From positions 89,780 to 153,779 of the forward strand of contig JAVTVY010033782.1 of NCBI GenBank assembly GCA_036873755.1: 64,000 nt of DNA, in the 5' to 3' direction. The DNA is from Hanleya hanleyi. Taxonomy: Eukaryota > Mollusca > Polyplacophora > Lepidopleurida > Hanleyidae. Below the pieces are notes generated by a model that made no database searches, had not been told where the DNA came from, and worked only from the letters and a program-made list of their open reading frames with translations. The position numbers and the translations under genes are program-made. Of this stretch, positions 1 to 10,403 are shown piece after piece (the stretch's first letter is position 1; each line of letters starts with the position of its first letter).

Positions 1-1765
1 CATACTGGAAGGAGGAAACTTGGTGCTCGAAACTGGCTAGACTCACCGTCTCCAAATACTCCATCATCCGGGCAATCAGTTCATGGGGATCACCCATGGA
101 GACCAAACACAGTGGGGTGTCGTACCCGGGCACGTTGGTATGGATACTCACACTGAGTGGAATGTGGCGCTGTGTCCATTGCGTTTTCGCCGAGGTCGCT
201 TCCATGGGTTCAAGAATGGATTCAAAATCGTAACAGGCACGGAACGGGAAATAGCGCTGCTCGATGGGAATGTCGATGCCTTCGTCAGCGAGCTCTTCAA
301 AGATGGTCGGGGTGTTGTGGAAGACGCCGCCAGGGTACTTCCGTTTGACGGCGCCGTCACATGTCTTCTCGTGCCTATGTAAGTTGGTGGAGCGATGAAA
401 CACCTGATGACATTTGTCACAACTGTAGGACTGGGCGTATTTGTGCAGGTCCATGATGTATGAGAAATGCCCCATGATCCCGTCCTGGTACAAGTTGAGC
501 TTCAGGGTCGTGGTATAACGCTCGGGTGACCGATGGACTAGGTGGGCGATGAATTGGTCGTCGGATTCACGGGTGAGGTTGTAGACACAAATATTGACCT
601 CGAACAACCTTTCGACCACGTCTAGTTTACTCAACGGCACGCCACGGAAATGGTGAGGTTCAAACTCTTGGTCTTTTAAATAGGCCTTGTAGTATTCGTT
701 GGCGGTACGGTCACACATTCTGGCTGGTTCCTGGTCCAAATGAATCGCCAGACATCGGAATAAACATTTCCGGTCGGTATACGGTCCATTGGTGCCGCCT
801 ACTAAGGGATGCATGCCTTCTCGCTGTTTCAGCCAAGCCGGTAAGTTGATGAATGTGCCAATGGGGTGATCTGTCAATTTGGTGACGAAAAAGGTGACGT
901 TTGTTGCCATCTCCACGGTCCATTGGGTGTCGGGGCGTTGTCGCTGGGCCCAGTCCAAGGGATCCACTAACTCGACCTGGGTCAGAACCATCTCCAGTGA
1001 GGTTCGATCAGTTACCGTGAACGGCTTAGCGTATACGTGAGTATTGGCACTCGGGTAATAGTATCGCAGTTGGTCCGTTGCCTTGTGTCGTAACAGGTAG
1101 CCAAACGAAAGATTAAGCTTGAATGCACAGGATTGGTCGTGAAAGATGGCGTTGACGTAGTTGGAGAGATGTGCTAGGTCCGTCAGTCGGAAGTTGTAGC
1201 GATCTTGAAGTCGACACCGGCGATGGAAGCAATGGCGGATATTGGGCCAATGGCATCGATACATGTCACTCACGGGATCGTCTTCAGCAAATATGTCGCT
1301 GGGCACGTCCACCGGGTCATTGATAAACTGACCCTCCTCATTGCAGAACGGCAAAATCTCCACGGGTTCAGGGGCCGGGATCAGTATGGACCTGGTAGGT
1401 GGTGGGATGTGCATGGGCTCCGGTGTAGCAGGGGTTGGGATGTGCATGGGCTCCGGTGTGTCGGCCGTTTCCATGGGTTCCTCCACACGAGGCTGAATGA
1501 GTGGTGTGTTGCATCCATGGCGGGTGTGCTGGTGACGTCTCAGCTGGTTCGGATGGTTGAATCGGTTGCCACACGTCTCACATAGATGCGTCGCTGACTC
1601 ATGGGCAATCCGTTCATGGCGCTGTAAACCATCCCGCCGTGTAAATGTCTGTGTACAGGTCGTACAGGCGAACAGCGGTCGGGCATTTCCATGCTGGGTT
1701 CGTTGATGCCGTTGTACATTACGCTGGCGAGTGAATGTTTGTGAACAGGTCGAGCAGGAGAACAT
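1..1765 (-). CDS. C2H2 zinc-finger / family-B DNA polymerase protein (Polinton-like), 5' part
   Basis: An uninterrupted minus-strand frame of 588 codons runs from an ATG at 1765 off the left edge. Three classical C2H2 fingers open it (Cys4/Cys7/His20/His25, Cys34/Cys37/His50/His55, Cys62/Cys65/His78/His83). A Pro-rich linker follows, with a direct repeat of TPEPMHIP. Around residue 336 is an FRCLAIH motif that I know from large invertebrate proteins of this kind. A fourth C2HC-type finger lies near residues 446-468. A YDFES motif near residue 512 fits Exo I (DxE) of the 3'-5' exonuclease of protein-primed family-B polymerases found in Polinton/Maverick and adintovirus-like elements. The polymerase palm would lie to the left, outside the window. 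The intact frame argues for a young or functional copy. Alternative: a domesticated zinc-finger gene that captured the polymerase part. Confidence 0.72.
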   Translation of the reverse strand, partial: MFSCSTCSQTFTRQRNVQRHQRTQHGNARPLFACTTCTQTFTRRDGLQRHERIAHESATHLCETCGNRFNHPNQLRRHQHTRHGCNTPLIQPRVEEPMETADTPEPMHIPTPATPEPMHIPPPTRSILIPAPEPVEILPFCNEEGQFINDPVDVPSDIFAEDDPVSDMYRCHWPNIRHCFHRRCRLQDRYNFRLTDLAHLSNYVNAIFHDQSCAFKLNLSFGYLLRHKATDQLRYYYPSANTHVYAKPFTVTDRTSLEMVLTQVELVDPLDWAQRQRPDTQWTVEMATNVTFFVTKLTDHPIGTFINLPAWLKQREGMHPLVGGTNGPYTDRKCLFRCLAIHLDQEPARMCDRTANEYYKAYLKDQEFEPHHFRGVPLSKLDVVERLFEVNICVYNLTRESDDQFIAHLVHRSPERYTTTLKLNLYQDGIMGHFSYIMDLHKYAQSYSCDKCHQVFHRSTNLHRHEKTCDGAVKRKYPGGVFHNTPTIFEELADEGIDIPIEQRYFPFRACYDFESILEPMEATSAKTQWTQRHIPLSVSIHTNVPGYDTPLCLVSMGDPHELIARMMEYLETVSLASFEHQVSSFQY

Positions 1766-1799
1766 GGTGAAAGTGATGGATTGTCCACTCAGCACAGTC

Positions 1800-1807
1800 T
1801 ATATATA
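1800..1807 (-). promoter_or_regulatory. TATA box of the zinc-finger/polymerase gene
   Basis: On the minus strand the sequence reads GCTATATATAGAC, 35-42 bases before the ATG at 1765. With the usual 25-30 base spacing, transcription would start only about 10 bases upstream of the start codon. Confidence 0.5.
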
Positions 1808-2000
1808 GCACAGAGGTCAAGTCTTCCAAGGAACTTCCGCGGTAATACGCCAACTTCCAAAGCAGTTCCAATTTGTAGAGTTTTCTTCTTCCAAGGTTGT
1901 TTTCATACACTTGATCTCGATCTGAAATTAGAAATAATGGTTAAGCCTCCTTCATGGATGCGAGTTGTGGGAACTGGTAGATAGGTAAAATATACACAAT

Positions 2001-2205
2001 TACAACACATATAAGGGAAGTCGGAAGAGGTGACGACATACTGACAGAGCCACATGACTTCACAGTATAGTCTTCCCGTTAACCTATTCTAAAGTACATA
2101 CCGGTACCAAGAATCTAATGATTCGTGATATTTGTTGTATCTCAGGTACGCTTGTATTGTACCTGTTCATGTGGCAACTTGAACGATATGACCACACGGC
2201 TGTAC
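2001..2205 (+). repeat. dispersed core-repeat family, subfamily A, partial copy
   Basis: This stretch matches 30,825-31,030 on the same strand and 13,340-13,550 on the opposite strand with few differences. It includes the shared core (ATTGTACCTGTTCATGTGG) and the following ATATGACCACACG. The copy stops right after that motif, whereas the other two copies run on for about 250 bases. Confidence 0.75.
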
Positions 2206-2329
2206 TCAATACTGTAAACGTATTGGCAAAAGGTTGTGCAAATATGTTCTGAATTGGGCTACATACTCTAACGTCCGACCCTAACGGATAATGTTGAGTG
2301 CAAACCCCCAGTCTACGCTAGAGCGAAGG

Positions 2330-2765
2330 CCTGTCCCCAGGGCTAATGTTGAGGGAAAGCCCCAGGTCTCTCACCCTTGGGGTTCTCCGTAAAAGCCCAA
2401 CTCTAGCGAACTCTCGTGTATTCTTGCTAACTTTCGCGGGTGAATGCCAGGTCCAAGGGAAGTCGTTTGGTGAAAGCCCCACGTCTCTCACCCTTCGGAT
2501 TCTCTGTATAATGTACCAGAGGTGATGCGCATGCACACTCCGTTCTGCGCATGCACCGTCGAACCATGTTCGTCTAAGGTGAAGGGATGTCGTTTGGTGA
2601 AAACCCAGATCGATCACCAAATTAGTTCTCGGAATAATGTACCAGTGGTGATGCGCATGTACACTCTGTTCCGCGCGTGCGCAGTCGGCTCATTTTACAC
2701 TTGGGCGAAGGGATGTCGTTTGGTGAAAACCCCAAGTGGATCACTCTGGGGTTCTCTGCGTTAGG
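2330..2765 (+). repeat. tandem repeat of about 126 bp
   Basis: Two full units start near 2508 and 2634, each with ATGTACCAG, GGTGATGCGCATG and GATGTCGTTTGGTGAAAACC. Diverged partial units precede them from 2330. A diverged single copy of the same sequence recurs near 15,105-15,235. No coding content is evident. Confidence 0.65.
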
Positions 2766-2904
2766 CTCTAGACGTGTGCACTGGGAAATTGAAGATTTCA
2801 ATATTTTCGGTACATTAAATTCTATAAATTGCCAACAAGAGATAGCCGCTCTGATAGTGTAATAACATAACTTGTTTGATACACTAGTAATGGGGAACTT
2901 CCTG

Positions 2905-4460
2905 TACTGATACTTCAGTACTTTCAAAATCATTAAAAGTACTTGAAGCAAAAGTTAACAAAAATATGATTATGGCAAAAACATGGTGCTCTGAAAACAA
3001 AATGATTATTAACCCAAGTAAAACTAAAGCAATGTTAATAGGGTCATCCCAAAAGTTAAAGCAATGTGGTATGGAATCTTTCAATGTCACAATCAATGGC
3101 GCCCTTATTGAAAGAGTTGACCATCAAAAATTGCTTAGTTTACATTTAGATAAAACTCTGTCTTGGCAATCTCATGTGGATCTACTTGTACTACTGTTTC
3201 AAGATTACTGTCTGTCCTGAGGAAGCATAAGAGTCTAATCCCACAGAATATGCGACTTTTATTCTACAATGGATACATATTCTCCCATATTATCAGTATC
3301 TGGGGTAATTGCTCAAACCAACTACTGACTGACTGAACATGATACATAAACTGCAAAAGACTGCAGCACGTTTGATCTTAGACAAAACAAAACATACTCC
3401 TCCTGCTCCACTTTTGACCATGCTACAGTGGCAAACATTATTTAATTTGATTAAACTCAATAAAGGTGTTGCTGTACACAATTCACTCAATGTGTATTAC
3501 AGCGTGTCGTGGCCGAATGGTTAGAGTGTCTGACCCTGACCCGGACCCGGAGTGCTACAGCTGGCGTGGGTTCGCCCCTCGCAAGTGACCGCTTACATAT
3601 ATACTCGCCTATTCACAAGGCGCTGGACTGATTCGGTGTCCAGGGTAATATGGACTGATGGTGGAACTAGTTGCTACGCTAGACCTTCGCCAGCGGAGGC
3701 ACTTGGGGAATAAAGTACCTGGGTATCTTTCAGTGACCGCTATATAAATCCACTGACAGTAGTACATCGCACACACCTGGTCACAAAAAGGGACGGGTCT
3801 ATATGTACAGTCAGGAGGTGTCAATGCACTGTAAATAAGTTACTTGTACAGCCTGCACAGCACGGGACCTGGACTGCTACTGACCCTGTCTTGACCGCCC
3901 TAGTAAGCGACGGGGTTACTGCAAGCTTCTAAATACCTCTGTAAGAGGGTGCTTCTAGATGAAAGGAGGGATTTCCTAACCAACAACAACAATTACCCAG
4001 ATTACATGAAAAATCTATTCACTGACAACATTGGTCAGAGATCTTCAGCTACAAACACTCTTAAAGTTTCCTTTCCCCCCATACTGAGCTGTCTAAGAAA
4101 AGCCTAATATATTCAGGACTGGTCCTGTGGAATTCCCTGCCAGCCAATACACAAAATGCTTCCTCTGTTCAGAGCTTTAAAACCTTGTTTGTGCAACAAT
4201 ATCTCCTTAAATCCCTAGATTGTATACTTATGCTCCTTTGCCTGTATTGCGTTCACAGTGATGCATACCAAATTGTATAAGTATATAGTTTTCTATTGTC
4301 CATACGAATGTTATCGTTTTTGCTACCATTTGAGTGCGATATGAATGGCATGTGAATGTTTTGTGTGTGAGGGCCACAGGGAAGATCAGCATTGTTTGTT
4401 GACTGAGCATACATTTGTACTTCACCCTCTTGAAATAAAGTTTTTTTTTTATTATTATTA
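2905..4460 (+). pseudogene. 5'-truncated LINE (CR1/L2-like) reverse transcriptase remnant
   Basis: The plus strand encodes the C-terminal half of a non-LTR reverse transcriptase, starting just after where the catalytic YADD would be. It has the W-x4-N-x-M-x-INPSKTK block near 2980-3030, the LDKTLSWQSHV block near 3150, LQKTAARLILD near 3345, and a terminal SGLVLWNSLPA-like tail near 4110-4150 spread over shifted frames. Stops and frame breaks make it dead. A SINE splits the frame at 3501-3991. A 3' untranslated part follows, with AATAAA near 4435 and an A/T-rich tail to about 4460. Confidence 0.72.
3501..3991 (+). mobile_element. tRNA-derived SINE inserted in the LINE
   Basis: The 5' end is tRNA-like. 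GTCGTGGCCGAATGG fits a polymerase III box A and GGTTCGCCCCTCG fits box B, with box B about 45 bases after box A as in tRNA genes. The body of about 400 bases has no frame and ends in a CAACAACAAC tail. Both sides carry ATTAC (3496-3500 and 3992-3996). Removing the insert lets the LINE frame read through from one side to the other, which supports the boundaries. Confidence 0.75.
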
Positions 4461-6580
4461 AGATCTCACTTCTGAATATTATGTTCGAAATTAAATACCT
4501 GGATGCGGTCATCTATGCTACTGGATTTGTAGTTCTTGAAATTATTCCATGGAAGAAATGAAAATAGTTCAATTTAAGCTTCTTGAATTTTACATGTACG
4601 AAACATGATTTCGTTCAGGTTCTTGTAATTCAAATGCCTGTATTTGTCCTTACTATTGAAAATAATACCAATTAGATGTTGCGCCAAGTGTTAAAACTTA
4701 GCAAGAAAAATGATTCCTCTCTCTATGATGCAGTGTTGGGAAATATACGTTCTTGTAGAAGGCATTATTACCCCCAAGATCCAACTGAGAAGTTATAGGT
4801 CACTTACAAAAAAATTAACTCACCAGCTTACTGCATTTCAGTGTTCTGTTTATCTTATGAAAAGTTGATAATTGCTCATCACAACACACAGAGAAACATG
4901 ACTATCACCAAAATGATTACATGTATATGTAGTCTTTTCCCATCAATTATGCATTTGCAATGAAATAACCCTTCAGAGGGAGGGTGAATTAACAATCAGC
5001 AGGAATGGATCTCTTACAAACCTTCCCGAACCACGTAGTTTGCTCCTCACATTGTACTAGGGTGAGGATTTTAGTTTATTTTTTGTATAGTATCTCCCTC
5101 ATCGAATTGCACTTGAAAACATCCACCCTAAATGAAACTACTACTAGCAGGTCTCAAACAGGTGAATGTGCAAACTATATCCTGACCAAACTCTATTAAA
5201 ATGTATGTGAACAAATGAGATTTGTTCCAGAAATTTGTTTAAACTTCTTGAATGGGAAAATACACTTTGCCTCAGCATATTAATCCAAACTGGACAAAGA
5301 TCTATCTGTTGCTTCTGAATAGCTGGGAGAAATATTTGAATGCTTTCGGAAATTTTAATAATGATGAAAATATGATGAATATACTTGAATATCATAATCA
5401 AAACTGTTCAAGAAATAATCATCCCTCCAACAGTTTCACCACTTTACAAGGAAATTAGCAGTTCTTAATCTTTCTATAGCAGTCATATGCTCAACATTAT
5501 GTAATGATCATGTGCATTTATGGTGTGCCATTTAGAAAGGCAAAATCCTACACCATATACAGTGAGAACAGCAATAGATAGTGTATTCAACCTTCAAGTC
5601 TTTATTGTGTAGGTTATGATCTTGTTAGTTGATATTAGTTTCAAGATAAATGTTTCTGATACCATTTGACAAGGGGAAACCCTCATCCTCAGGAATATAT
5701 ATACATCAACCTACATGTAGCAATGCTGTTGTGTTTTCAGTCACTGATGATGCAGTGAATCAATGCGAGGGCATATGACATGTATGAATCACAAAATTGA
5801 ATATAACCACAACATCAAAATGTAAATTAAACCTTGTCTAGTAGCATATGGAACAACTCTCTGAATATATGAACTGTAACAGATAGGCACATCTATTAAT
5901 GCCCAAGCCTTGGAATTATTGGATATGCATATAGTGACATAGTCTTGCCAATTGCCTGATAGAGATCAGGTTTGCAGTTTAAATCAATTTATCAATTCTG
6001 TATGATTTTAGGGTATTCATAAGGATGTGGTGTCTTATTCCATGCTTCCCCTATTCAGTTGTAGCTTTACCCACACAAGCTTGATTCAGTGTTGTGAATC
6101 AACTGTTAAAACTGGATTGGAGTGATAGTCATGTGATTGGGCTAGGGCTACCTAAAAATCGAGCACGATCGATTTCCCGTTAAGTACATTAGGATCCATC
6201 AATTAATCCTCTGTTCGAATCCAGTCAAATCTTGATAGAGATCTGTTGGATTGAGGAGTAGACCCTTGCGGATGTCAATTAATCGAAAAGGTTTCTGTTA
6301 ACATTATTTCAAAATCAGAAAGATACCCAATTTTAGTAAAATGCCAAAAACTGAAATCACTTGTATTGAGGAAAAATTGGACTATTGGTTATTCTCTGCC
6401 CCAGGCGCTGGCTTATCGACAATAACTGACTGAATGCAGACTAATAATCCTGCGCATATGGAGTCTGAGATGGTTCAATTTCAAGTTTTACCACTGTGCA
6501 TTCTCACAGAACTTCATGTATTGCCATGCAAACCCTATCACTCTCGTTCTTGGCTCAGCTGAGATTACAGCGTAGTACTG
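4461..6580. other. non-genic stretch
   Basis: A/T-rich sequence with only short random frames. I see no domain, tRNA or repeat copied elsewhere in the window. Confidence 0.5.
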
Positions 6581-7036
6581 TGTTATAAAGATATTTTCTT
6601 AAACGGCCCAGTGTGTGTTCGAGATTCGATAGCTAGATAATCTTTCCATATTTATGTGCAGCTTATAGTGTAATCCGCAGTATAAGCCCCTCAATTAAAA
6701 GGCTACCGCGATGAATTCTAAATAATTGCTCATTGTTCAGATGTATACATGTCTAGATTTGAAATGTTTGTTGGTTAGTAACCGTAGTGCAAAAACGGCA
6801 GCAAGCGACTGATCGTACCTGGAAACGACCAGGGTATATAGTTCGAAGGAACGATACCAAAGGCAGACTTGGTTATCCAGAGACACGGAATGCCATTCTC
6901 TGTTGAACAAGTCGTTGTGAGCATTGCTACTGTTTATTTACGTGTATGTTCTGTTTATGTCTAATAGAAAGTGTCGACCAGAAATCATACAGTGTTCGTC
7001 TTCATTCATTTTCATCCGAAATTTCAACTCATAACA
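6581..7036 (+). repeat. 5' LTR
   Basis: 456 bases from TGTTATAAAG to CTCATAACA. Read against the two halves of the 3' LTR it shows no difference that I can find. Confidence 0.88.
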
Positions 7037-7120
7037 CTTGGTGGAGAGAGTGGTAAAATCTCGGATACCTTCGCTGCCAAGTGAGTGTTCTATCCACCGA
7101 CTAGCTTTCCCCAACTGAAG

Positions 7121-7750
7121 ATGACAGTAGCAGCGCCGACGTTAGACGTGTTCCAGATTTTGAACATGTTGGGTGTCAACCTTCACCCGACAAGCTGGAA
7201 TCTTCAACATCAGAATGGAGATTCGATGCAAGTAACATTCACATGGGGTAGTTGTCCCACCTCATCACCATCCCATGGAATCAATGTTTTGACAGTGAAG
7301 CGAAAATCTCCCTCAACCATTCGGCGCGATCGACAGCGCTTGTTAACATATCAGACGCAGAACGCTTCACGAGCTGACCAAAGCAAGACGGCTAAAATTC
7401 CAACCACAGAGACTGAAGCCTGTGTACATAGCGCTAAATTGGCGCTCCACAAGTCCATCCAATCTGTACCGCAAGGAACCCAAACAGAACAATCACAGAG
7501 AATCACCAACTTCACCCAAACTGATGTATGTGTATACATGGGGACCTACTTTTATGGCGGATGTGACTTGGTGCGAGAAGTTTGTAAAGACATTAAACGC
7601 GGATATGGTGTCAGTGGTAGTGTACGTTTGTATACTAAGAACCAAAACAGACAGTTAATACCATTCACGGCTCTGGGCAGTCCATTCTGTGATATTATTC
7701 AACATAACTTTGATGTCCGTAAGATAACTTTTTATTTTGATGCTGTCTAA
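7121..7750 (+). CDS. gag-like protein of the LTR element
   Basis: First ATG at 7121, 209 residues, stop at 7748-7750, just before the 3' LTR. It is the only sizeable frame of the internal region. Residues near 75-90 read KRKSPSTIRRDRQR, a basic motif I associate with gag-like frames of molluscan and cnidarian LTR elements; this rests on memory only. No CCHC knuckle, protease or polymerase motif is visible. The Ser/Thr/Gln-rich middle and the C-terminal part (GSVRLYTKNQNRQ) are unassigned. An intact frame in an element with identical LTRs suggests recent selection or recent insertion. It could instead be a captured or de novo frame. Confidence 0.5.
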   Translation: MTVAAPTLDVFQILNMLGVNLHPTSWNLQHQNGDSMQVTFTWGSCPTSSPSHGINVLTVKRKSPSTIRRDRQRLLTYQTQNASRADQSKTAKIPTTETEACVHSAKLALHKSIQSVPQGTQTEQSQRITNFTQTDVCVYMGTYFYGGCDLVREVCKDIKRGYGVSGSVRLYTKNQNRQLIPFTALGSPFCDIIQHNFDVRKITFYFDAV

Positions 7751-7846
7751 ACCTATATGTTTACTCCTCCAGTGATCGATACTTTACCTAGTGTTTTGAC
7801 ATGGTCAAAACGTTTCGAGGTCGAAACTCATGGAGCCAGAGGGAGA

Positions 7847-8058
7847 TGTTATAAAGATATTTTCTTAAACGGCCCAGTGTGTGTTCGAGATTCGATAGCT
7901 AGATAATCTTTCCATATTTATGTGCAGCTTATAGTGTAATCCGCAGTATAAGCCCCTCAATTAAAAGGCTACCGCGATGAATTCTAAATAATTGCTCATT
8001 GTTCAGATGTATACATGTCTAGATTTGAAATGTTTGTTGGTTAGTAACCGTAGTGCAA
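7847..8058 (+). repeat. 3' LTR, left half
   Basis: Matches 6581-6792 of the 5' LTR base for base. The remainder of the LTR lies after the nested insert, at 10,154-10,399. Confidence 0.85.
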
Positions 8059-10152
8059 CAAGCAGCCAGAGGATGCTAGGTCCCCCGCCAAAATGGCAGC
8101 AATATTTATAAGCGCTGTCGGTTTCAGAAGATATTCATGAGGATGGCAACAGCTACTTCACAGGCGTAAGAAGCAGAGGGGTCTTTCCACCTTCCCAGGT
8201 TTTGAGATCAACTCCGAATGGCTGACTGAATGTTGATTGCTACTGTAATATATTTTCTTTACCATGTAGCATGAAAATTATGTAACCGAAATGCAACCCC
8301 AAGAGACAACTCATGGCATATTATCTGCAAACTAAATTTGACAAGAATATGAAGGCATCCTCAACCTATTGCCCAGAAACCACCTGTAGATGCAAGCAAG
8401 CAAAACACAATCCCAAATGACATCTCATGTCATGGTATCGGCATATGAACTTTGAGACTCTGAAGAGGGGTCCTCAAGTTATTGCCGGTACTAGATGCCC
8501 ACCGGTGTTCATGTTATTTGGGGCGGGTCACATACAAAATTTGAGAATAATCTGATGAGCAGTTGCCAAATTATTGCCCGGAAACAAATTTTTCCACCAG
8601 GAGACGCCACCTGTAGGCAGAAGCGGGAAAAATACAATCCCAAGGAACATGGTATTATGGGGACATCTGCATACCAAATTTGAGAAGAATCCGACGAGGG
8701 TCCTCAAGTTATTGCCCAGAAACCAAATTTAGATTTTGACACCAGGTGACGCCACCTCTAGGCGCAAGTCAGTGAAATGCATTATCAAGCGACATCTTAT
8801 GTCACGGTACATTCATACAAAATTTGAGAAGAATCCGATGGTCAGTTCTCAAGTTATTACCCGGAAACGAATTTGTGATGTTGCCACCAGGTGGCGCCAC
8901 CTGTGAGTGCAAGTGGAGCGAAAGGCAATCCCAAGCAACAGCTCCTGGCATGGTAAATGCATGCCAAATTTGAGAAGAATCCGATGAGCCGCAACGTTTC
9001 TCATGTTACCCAGAAAGGTACATATGTAGGATATTTCAAAGGAATTCGACCAAGTGTTTCTAAGTTATCACTTGCAGCATGGAATAATGGAATGAACTCT
9101 AGTGGCGCCACCTCCGGGTGGATTTTGCTGAAACGCATCACCAACCGTGTTTTGTCGCAGGGAATGCATTTACCAAATTTCGAAGAAATCCGACAAATTG
9201 TTCGATAGTTATCGCTCGCGAAGGATTTGAACAAACATGAACGGACATGCATTAAAGATTGGAAGAAGACCCAGTGGCGCCACCTACAGGCGGATCTTGC
9301 TGAAACGTAATACCAACAGACGTCTTGTCGCAAAGAATGCAGATGCCAAATTTCGGAGGAATCCGACGAAGCATTTAGGAGTTATCGCTTACGCAGTATT
9401 TGCACGGACATGCACTAAATATTAGAACAAGACCCGGTGGCGCCACATACAGGCGGATCTTGCTGAAACGTAATACCAACAGACGTCTTGTCGCAAAGAA
9501 TGCAGATGCCAAATTTCGGAGGAATCCGACAAAGCATTTAGGAGTTATCGCTTATGAAGCATTTGCACGAACATCCACGGACATGCACTAAAGATTGGAA
9601 CAAGACCCAGTGGCGCCACCTACAGGCGGATCTTGCTGAAACGTAATACCAGCAGACGTCTTGTCGCAAAGAATGCAGATGCCAAATTTCGGAGGAATCC
9701 GACAAAGCATTTAGGAGTTATCGCTTACGAAGTATTTGCACGGACATGCACTAAAGATTGGAACAAGACCCAGTGGCGCCACCTACAGGCGGATCTTGCT
9801 GAAACGTAATACCAACAGACGTCTTGTCGCAAAGAATGCAGATGCCAAATTTCGGAGGAATCCGACAAAGCATTTAGAAGTTATTGCTTACGCAGTATTT
9901 GCACGGACATGCACTGCATGCACGGACACATAGAAGCAAGACCCAGTGGCGCCACCTACACGCGGATCTTGCTGAAACGTAATACCAAGAGACGTCTTGT
10001 CGCAAAGAATGCAGATGCCAAATTTCGGAGGAATCCGACAAAGCATTTAGAAGTTATTGCTTACGAAGTATTTGCACGGACATGTCCGTGCATGCACGGA
10101 CACATAGAAGCAAGAACCATTTTAAAGTCCCCGGCCGCGTTGCGGCGGGGGA
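8059..10152. mobile_element. minisatellite-bearing (pearl/Helentron-like) element inside the 3' LTR
   Basis: About 2.09 kb interrupts the LTR, with only AA or CAA duplicated at the junctions. TCCCCCGCC lies about 20 bases inside the left end. Its complement GGCGGGGGA closes the right end as part of a strong hairpin (CCCCGGCCGC-GTT-GCGGCGGGG). The interior is a tandem array: older diverged units from about 8330 with CAAATTTGAGAAGAATCCG, then near-identical units. Subterminal inverted repeats, an end hairpin, tandem core units and little or no target duplication fit non-autonomous Helentron/pearl elements of bivalves. The family assignment is inference. Confidence 0.65.
9246..10110. repeat. minisatellite, alternating 163/173 bp units
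   Basis: Five near-identical units can be phased on AGATGCCAAATTTCGGAGG at about 9341, 9504, 9677, 9840 and 10,013, so the spacing alternates 163, 173, 163, 173. The alternation implies a two-unit higher-order repeat. The last two units gain palindromic copies of GCACGGACATG. The repeated protein-like frames here are side effects of the array. Confidence 0.8.
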
Positions 10153-10153
10153 C

Positions 10154-10399
10154 AAAAACGGCAGCAAGCGACTGATCGTACCTGGAAACGACCAGGGTAT
10201 ATAGTTCGAAGGAACGATACCAAAGGCAGACTTGGTTATCCAGAGACACGGAATGCCATTCTCTGTTGAACAAGTCGTTGTGAGCATTGCTACTGTTTAT
10301 TTACGTGTATGTTCTGTTTATGTCTAATAGAAAGTGTCGACCAGAAATCATACAGTGTTCGTCTTCATTCATTTTCATCCGAAATTTCAACTCATAACA
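10154..10399 (+). repeat. 3' LTR, right half
   Basis: Matches the 5' LTR from the AAAAACGGCAG run to the terminal CTCATAACA with no difference seen. ACTG follows, the right-hand target duplication. Confidence 0.85.
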
Positions 10400-10403
10400 A
10401 CTG

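Larger units (their letters stand above)
6581..10399 (+). mobile_element. young non-autonomous LTR retrotransposon (with nested insert)
   Basis: Two LTRs of about 456 bases begin TGTTATAAAG and end CTCATAACA (TG...CA). They flank an internal region of only about 810 bases, and a 4-base duplication ACTG lies outside (6577-6580 and 10,400-10,403), as for Ty3/Gypsy-type elements. I find no protease, reverse transcriptase, RNase H or integrase, so movement would depend on another element. A purine run (CCAGAGGGAGA, 7836-7846) directly before the 3' LTR fits a polypurine tract. TGGTGGAGAGAGTGG, two bases after the 5' LTR, is a candidate primer-binding site for an unidentified tRNA. The 3' LTR is split by an insertion at 8059-10,152. 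Confidence 0.85.

Noticed and set aside
3501..3590. tRNA gene
   Set aside because: Boxes A and B are present, but the sequence continues into a SINE body, has a (CAA)n tail and is flanked by a target duplication.
7422..7658. Overlapping second frame in the LTR element
   Set aside because: Shadow of the 209-residue frame, with no independent support.
9237..10175. Several similar protein frames with repeated R-R-I-L-L-K-R-N-T-N blocks
   Set aside because: They are translations of the 163/173-base minisatellite. The units are not multiples of three in alternation, and frames end at unit borders.
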